Shown: piece by piece, positions 62,001 to 64,000 of the stretch
How positions within the stretch are numbered: the first letter of the stretch is position 1
Layout of the letters: every line of letters begins with the position of its first letter
DNA from: Synanceia verrucosa
Taxonomy: Eukaryota; Chordata; Actinopteri; Perciformes; Synanceiidae
Length of the DNA: 64,000 nucleotides
Direction of reading: 5' to 3'
Assembly (NCBI GenBank): GCA_029721515.1
Contig: CM056550.1
Span: forward strand, 13,359,406 to 13,423,405
The notes under the pieces: model-generated
Told to the model about the DNA's origin: nothing
What the model saw: only the letters and a program-made list of their open reading frames with translations
Databases searched by the model: none
Translations under genes and position numbers: made by a program

Positions 62001-63812
62001 CTGTGGACACAAAATAGATCTGGACTTGGTTACTGGCATGAGTTCTGTCAACCAGTTTCGACAGACTGGGATGTGTTTTAAGATTTGAAGCCTGTGTGGG
62101 TTCGACATGTTTTTAGTGATCAGAGAGGCTGTGGACTGAGTGGGCAGGCATCCATGATAACAGTACAGCCGTCCCCTCCAGCTTAAAGAACGCTACTCCA
62201 CGATTTTCCCTCCTGCACAGATATAGTCACCATTTAGAAATGGTACAGACCCAGTGGAGAATCCATTCCCTGCATGTTTCAGCAGCTACAGTATGACATG
62301 TTTGCTAGATTATTAGCCTTACACACATCTATAGAATAGTTTTTTTTCATTTATCCCCCATTGGAAGAAATTCACCCACCACAGCAGCATAGACAAATTT
62401 CAGTAATGAACTAGAAAAGCACTCAGAGAGCGCCGGCGTCCACCGAGGCAGCATTCTGCCACGATTTTGTCCTCTATGCACAGTTTTTCGCGATTATCGT
62501 GGAAAATGTTAATATTTGATTTTAAGAATTAGATTATAAGATTATAAATTGAGAATTCTTTTCCACATATTTTGAGACCAGTTGCATTGCTCTAGCTCCT
62601 TCCTACATGAAGTTATAGTTAAAAAGGCATATTTGACCTTGGCGACCTTGACCTTTTACTGGTCTTGACCAAACTTCTGGATTCCTATATTAGTTTATAT
62701 ACCAAATTAGGTGACGCATACATTTCTATGGTGTGACTTTTCATTTGACCTTGATGACCTTGAATCGGATCTGATCACCTCTTTAATTAAATGATATATT
62801 TGATGCTCAAATATAATTATTTTTGAATTTTCAAATTAGTATTTTACAAAGAAGCAGAAATAAACTATATTTTATGTTGTCAGTTTTCGGTACGTGAACA
62901 CACTCAGAATGAATGAATGAATGTGATATTTGTGCAGATGTTTTTCGGTTTTAGCTGTGATGACATCCTGTCTCCTCTGTTGGGTCCAGATCAGGGAGCA
63001 GTGGCGGCTCCTCTGTTTGAGGCTCAGCTGGATCTGCAGGTTCCTGACATGGTGTTCGCTCCATCCCTGGAGTTTGGGGCAGGAGAGGGTTTCTTTGAGC
63101 TGGTGGAGAGCCTCATCAATGATGTGTTCAGGGTCTCCTCACTGGTGCCGCGCCTCGCCCAGCATAGCCCCTTCCCCCACTACCAGGTGAGCCTCGACAT
63201 CTTTAACCTCAGTCTCTGAAATGCAGATCACTCCCATCAACGTGTTGAAGAAACCATCAAAACGTCCCTTCAGGCTGACATGGAGGACATGGCTAATCTG
63301 GCAGACATGCGTATTCTCCTGATGGAACGCGTGCAGGGCGTCATGGCAACGTGTTGCGATTTTCGCAACTCCCTGGAGCGCTACAGCTACCTGTACGTGG
63401 ATGACAGGAAGGAGTTCATACGTCAGTTCCTGCTGTACGGCCACACTGTCAGCAGCCAGGAGGCGGAGGTTTACCCTGACGACGGCACCTCTCACCCACC
63501 GAACCCACCGACACTGGACAACTTTAAAGAGCAGGTGGACAAGTAGGTGTTGGTCAAGAGGGGCATGTATCTGTGATCATATTTATGGGTACCTGCTCTA
63601 TAAGGGGCTGACTCCCTGACCTGACTGAAAGGTTTGTCGACACACTCTAGGTATGAGAAGATCTATGAGGAGGTGCAGGGTCTGGAGCTGGTGCACGTGT
63701 TCCACAGGTGGATGAGGGTGGATGGCTGTAGCTTGAAAAGTGCCTTGCTCAACATCATCAAAAAGTGGAGCTACATGTTCAAACAGCACCTCATCGATCA
63801 TGTAACCAACAG
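47416..63812 (+). CDS. dnah9: Axonemal dynein heavy chain, outer-arm beta type (DNAH9/11/17 group), first 19 coding exons
   Basis: Joining the 19 exons listed below gives 3356 coding bases (1118 codons plus two bases) with GT-AG introns, matching phases and no stop. The protein is the N-terminal tail (DHC_N1 region) of a roughly 4500-residue outer-arm dynein heavy chain; the ATP-hydrolysing ring that drives ciliary beating lies beyond the window. The tail dimerises with the partner heavy chain and binds intermediate chains at the docking site on the doublet microtubule. Hallmarks seen are GKTLLPLPAGSE, ESAVIEWSHQI, NTPARLIVLLQE, GLRWAQELQQRIQ, QYNLSLPLISRDP, VQRTKDNVEEIQ and FIRQFLLYGH. By eye and memory most of these look closest to DNAH9, but some (SEDNRQVL, LKLEKLEIGG) look like DNAH11, so the paralogue assignment is provisional. 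An X-box precedes it. The chosen start is the first ATG; a second in-frame ATG is at 47467. Confidence 0.9.
47893..48028 (-). repeat. tRNA-derived SINE
   Basis: On the minus strand a pol III A box, TAGCTCAGTCTGTAGG, and B box, GGGTTCGAATCCC, have the right order and spacing for a tRNA-derived SINE head. The body is the common fish sequence reading GTGCCTTGCTCAAAGGCAC on the plus strand. Confidence 0.75.
48740..48826 (-). repeat. Possible diverged tRNA-like repeat
   Basis: On the minus strand the word GCCAGGTTTGATTCCCTGCC resembles a pol III B box and T arm. No convincing A box could be placed, so this is only a suggestion. Confidence 0.3.
48925..49000 (-). repeat. Retroposon 3' tail, minus strand
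   Basis: AATTCAATTTAAAACCTTTA then TTGTCATTTTATTACAGTG is the reversed tail typical of dispersed fish retroposons. Confidence 0.5.
49220..49416 (+). CDS. Dynein heavy chain exon 2
   Basis: 197 bp, entering in phase 0 after CTCCTCCAG and leaving in phase 2 at ACAG|GTAAAC. It encodes VVAPLLSN, DVRRHVHSL and GKTLLPLPAGSE, all characteristic of DNAH9-type tails. Confidence 0.9.
49507..49665 (+). CDS. Dynein heavy chain exon 3
   Basis: 159 bp after a 90-bp intron, phase 2 to phase 2. It encodes DKSIIHSLESAVIEWSHQI and ends in ELLFWKN, the conserved PTPxxELxFW block of this family. Confidence 0.9.
49666..50670 (+). other. Intron 3
   Basis: 1005 bp, AT-rich, GTCAGC donor. No repeat or RNA gene recognised. 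Confidence 0.8.
50671..50801 (+). CDS. Dynein heavy chain exon 4
   Basis: 131 bp, phase 2 to phase 1. It encodes HADLECIHSQLRSSKVKKV and SSYSPAFTNMQQDVLA, matching the helical tail segment that follows the FW block in beta heavy chains. Confidence 0.87.
50873..51084 (+). CDS. Dynein heavy chain exon 5
   Basis: 212 bp after a 71-bp intron, phase 1 to phase 0. It encodes ALEEAEDICTYLRPLQRLF and YYNTPARLIVLLQE, ending LLIQQ. The donor CAG|GTCGCT is weak. Reading through it gives a further 53 residues with a hydrophobic run, then a stop at 51241; homology supports splicing here. Confidence 0.85.
51085..52089 (+). other. Intron 5
   Basis: 1005 bp with no repeat or gene recognised. Confidence 0.8.
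52090..52323 (+). CDS. Dynein heavy chain exon 6
   Basis: 234 bp, phase 0 to phase 0, ending AAG|GTGAGT. It encodes ARVYVIPEEVLKGE and VLQLFRTTYEDRRANLSQY, then LVFSGLDRFIQRV, standard DHC_N1 blocks. Confidence 0.9.
52400..52770 (-). repeat. Dispersed repeat copy, minus strand
   Basis: TGAATTCACCTTTTAGACCC and ACATACTGGTGGATTAACC are the reverse of blocks at 35530-35710. CTTTAACTGGACTC and TTCACTACTCTTCACCATTT match the copy at 23860-24090 reversed. Confidence 0.65.
52795..53000 (-). repeat. LINE 3' tail with GATAA run, minus strand
   Basis: GATAAGATAATCCTTTATTCC, then CCACAGATGGGGAAATTTACA is the typical reversed 3' end of fish non-LTR elements, followed by an A-rich body. Confidence 0.65.
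53003..53054. repeat. (TA)n microsatellite
   Basis: About 52 bp of uninterrupted TA dinucleotides in intron 6. Confidence 0.97.
53229..53396 (+). CDS. Dynein heavy chain exon 7
   Basis: 168 bp, phase 0 to phase 0. It encodes LLKLEKLEIGGVRGRALSQQ, a hallmark of this group, and ends YDCLDLSNR. The junction is AGG|GTACGA. Confidence 0.9.
53813..53929 (+). CDS. Dynein heavy chain exon 8
   Basis: 117 bp, phase 0 to phase 0. It encodes EYEEDVREFKLKVDD, RRLAAVFCQAFEDASG and GLEHAFK. The preceding 416-bp intron 7 has no repeat that I recognise. Confidence 0.9.
54014..54164 (+). CDS. Dynein heavy chain exon 9
   Basis: 151 bp, phase 0 to phase 1, after an 84-bp intron. It encodes MFGSLLERPLVAADALDRY and LVSMFDKELD. 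The following 393-bp intron 9 has no recognised feature. Confidence 0.9.
54558..54672 (+). CDS. Dynein heavy chain exon 10
   Basis: 115 bp, phase 1 to phase 2, ending at CC|GTGAGT. It encodes VGKNMPAVAGGLRWAQELQQ, one of the best conserved tail blocks. Confidence 0.92.
54804..54872 (+). CDS. Dynein heavy chain exon 11
   Basis: 69 bp, phase 2 to phase 2, after a 131-bp intron. It encodes CLESADGARVIQKYEEMM. The donor AG|GTGTGT runs into a short GT repeat. It is too short to stand out as an open frame; the homology and the phases place it. Confidence 0.87.
54873..57333 (+). other. Intron 11, the largest in the window
   Basis: 2461 bp. It contains fragments of dispersed elements: a GACAGCCCTTA-ended hAT-like end near 54990-55085 and an ATCGATATCAGCATCGG family piece at about 56040-56135. 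The high-complexity block 56640-57250 is a candidate intronic conserved element. No exon is missing here: the protein aligns without a gap across the intron. Confidence 0.75.
57334..57460 (+). CDS. Dynein heavy chain exon 12
   Basis: 127 bp, phase 2 to phase 0. It encodes YSTSLYETWTETVGESSQYN and LISVNFNPQ, ending CAG|GTTTGA. Confidence 0.92.
57461..58304 (+). other. Intron 12
   Basis: 844 bp, no recognised repeat structure. Confidence 0.75.
58305..58451 (+). CDS. Dynein heavy chain exon 13
   Basis: 147 bp, phase 0 to phase 0. It encodes LASVLREVRYMEARQ and WQYVANLDLTVGRYNK. CCAGCAGGGGGCAGCTG inside it also looks like a CTCF core, probably by chance. Confidence 0.9.
58452..59283 (+). other. 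Intron 13
   Basis: 832 bp with a GT microsatellite at 58819-58840. The block 58860-59080 is high-complexity and may be conserved. Confidence 0.75.
58819..58840. repeat. (GT)n microsatellite
   Basis: GT dinucleotides with one AT interruption in intron 13. Confidence 0.9.
59284..59392 (+). CDS. Dynein heavy chain exon 14
   Basis: 109 bp, phase 0 to phase 1. It encodes VVHSVLDVELPLVQQQL and KAEESLNWNSQ. The donor CAAG|GTCGGG is weak but fixed by the phase and homology. Confidence 0.9.
59393..60734 (+). other. Intron 14
   Basis: 1342 bp. It has a TG microsatellite at 59947-59973. A fragment of the dispersed repeat (60670-60710, with TTCTGTGACGGTTAATCCAC and CAGTATGTGC) ends about 25 bp before the splice acceptor of exon 15. 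Confidence 0.8.
59947..59973. repeat. (TG)n microsatellite
   Basis: Pure TG dinucleotides over about 27 bp in intron 14. Confidence 0.95.
60735..60976 (+). CDS. Dynein heavy chain exon 15
   Basis: 242 bp, phase 1 to phase 0. It encodes VYDLESRVQRTKDNVEEIQ, a signature of axonemal heavy-chain tails, then MFDRKEGKKDALLNLEDR and GEKIHFLLK. Confidence 0.93.
60977..61701 (+). other. Intron 15
   Basis: 725 bp, AT-rich. It contains a hAT-like MITE at 61439-61605, whose right end is 96 bp before exon 16. Confidence 0.8.
61439..61605. mobile_element. hAT-like MITE in intron 15
   Basis: The left end CAGTGACGTCATTAGGC and right end CTAGTGACGCCCCTG are inverted. Flanks ATATTCAG (61431-61438) and ATCTTCAC (61606-61613) agree at 6 of 8 bases, an aged 8-bp target duplication. 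It is a short internally deleted relative of 44970-45261. Confidence 0.7.
61702..61837 (+). CDS. Dynein heavy chain exon 16
   Basis: 136 bp, phase 0 to phase 1. It encodes SNLELFRAERTSEEWKAYVE and GFFNSIECSLRFFLDN. Confidence 0.92.
62338..62410 (-). repeat. LINE 3' tail fragment, minus strand
   Basis: TTTATCCCCCATTGGAAGAA then ATTCACCCACCACAGCAGCA parallels the tail seen at 42890. Confidence 0.5.
62630..62790. repeat. Dispersed repeat with TGACCTTG words
   Basis: Contains TTTGACCTTGGCGACCTTG, TGACCTTTTACTGG and TTTGACCTTGATGACCTTGA. Repeats of this kind are widespread in animal genomes. The word TGACCTTGA is the reverse of an ERR/SF1 half-site. Confidence 0.5.
62990..63186 (+). CDS. Dynein heavy chain exon 17
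   Basis: 197 bp, phase 1 to phase 0. It encodes APLFEAQLDLQVPDMVFAPS, then FFELVESLINDVF and SSLVPRLAQHSPFPHYQ. Confidence 0.92.
63274..63542 (+). CDS. Dynein heavy chain exon 18
   Basis: 269 bp, phase 0 to phase 2, after an 87-bp intron. It encodes LLMERVQGVMATCCDF, YSYLYVDDRKEFIRQFLLYG and DNFKEQVD. The donor is AA|GTAGGT; splicing there avoids the in-frame TAG at 63544. Confidence 0.93.
63651..63812 (+). CDS. Dynein heavy chain exon 19 (last in window)
   Basis: 162 bp, phase 2 to phase 2, after a 108-bp intron. It encodes YEKIYEEVQGLELVHVFHRW and ALLNIIKKWSYMFKQHLIDH, then VTN. The donor is AG|GTGGAG. The gene continues past the window; only intron sequence follows to 64000. Confidence 0.92.
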
Positions 63813-64000
63813 GTGGAGTACAGTTTGACACCGCAGATCTGATGCTTGTCTTATTTGGTGCTTTGTGGCTAATTTTAGCAAAGTTTAGATGGATATTACT
63901 CTGTAACTCTTATGCACGTGTGCTAATGGTGAAAAAGCAATATCACTTTATTTCAAATTTCCACAATAAGTGGAAGTGGATGCAATTTAAAAAAAAACAA

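Larger units (their letters stand above)
61838..62989 (+). other. Intron 16
   Basis: 1152 bp. A reversed LINE tail fragment lies at 62338-62410 (TTTATCCCCCATTGGAAG and AAATTCACCC). A dispersed repeat with repeated TGACCTTGA words lies at about 62630-62790. Confidence 0.75.

Overview
This is a window of a ray-finned (teleost, probably percomorph) fish genome. The evidence is an intron-rich vertebrate axonemal dynein gene, a BEL/Pao retrotransposon of the fish type, and many short dispersed repeats that I recognise as common in teleosts: LINE 3' tails with TTATTG/TTTATT plus GATAA runs, a tRNA-derived SINE, TTAA-flanked foldback MITEs and hAT-like MITEs. There is no sign of prokaryotic organisation. 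RNA-gene and repeat family names are from recognition only; no database was searched.

Layout. (1) 1-6811: a decayed BEL/Pao LTR retrotransposon on the + strand. It has gag, protease, reverse transcriptase, RNase H and integrase remnants, broken by at least four frameshifts and six in-frame stops, then a probable 3' LTR at 6297-6811. The 5' LTR lies outside the window. (2) 6812-13874: a 7-kb minisatellite of about 176 copies of a 40-bp unit. It starts at the base after the inferred LTR end. Its 3' part is built from a 964-bp higher-order repeat. Each unit contains a near-perfect 9-bp inverted repeat around a 3-base loop. (3) 13875-47415: a 33-kb stretch with no gene I can support. It holds two foldback elements with TTAA ends, a hAT-like MITE with another repeat nested inside it, LINE tails and other repeat fragments, a 51-bp minisatellite, a 1-kb GATAA array full of GATA-factor-type motifs, and several high-complexity blocks that could be conserved non-coding elements. 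One possible minus-strand exon of unknown identity is noted. (4) 47416-63812 and beyond: the first 19 coding exons of an outer-arm beta-type axonemal dynein heavy chain (DNAH9/DNAH11/DNAH17 group, closest by eye to DNAH9). They encode about 1118 residues of the N-terminal tail. All introns are GT-AG and the reading frame stays open across every junction. The linker and motor domain lie past the right edge.

Functionally the only intact gene is the dynein. A good match to the RFX X-box, the control element of ciliary genes, lies 30 bp before its start codon, which fits a cilium-specific gene. The rest is repeat-derived or unassigned. The most unusual structure is the hairpin-forming minisatellite beside the retrotransposon.
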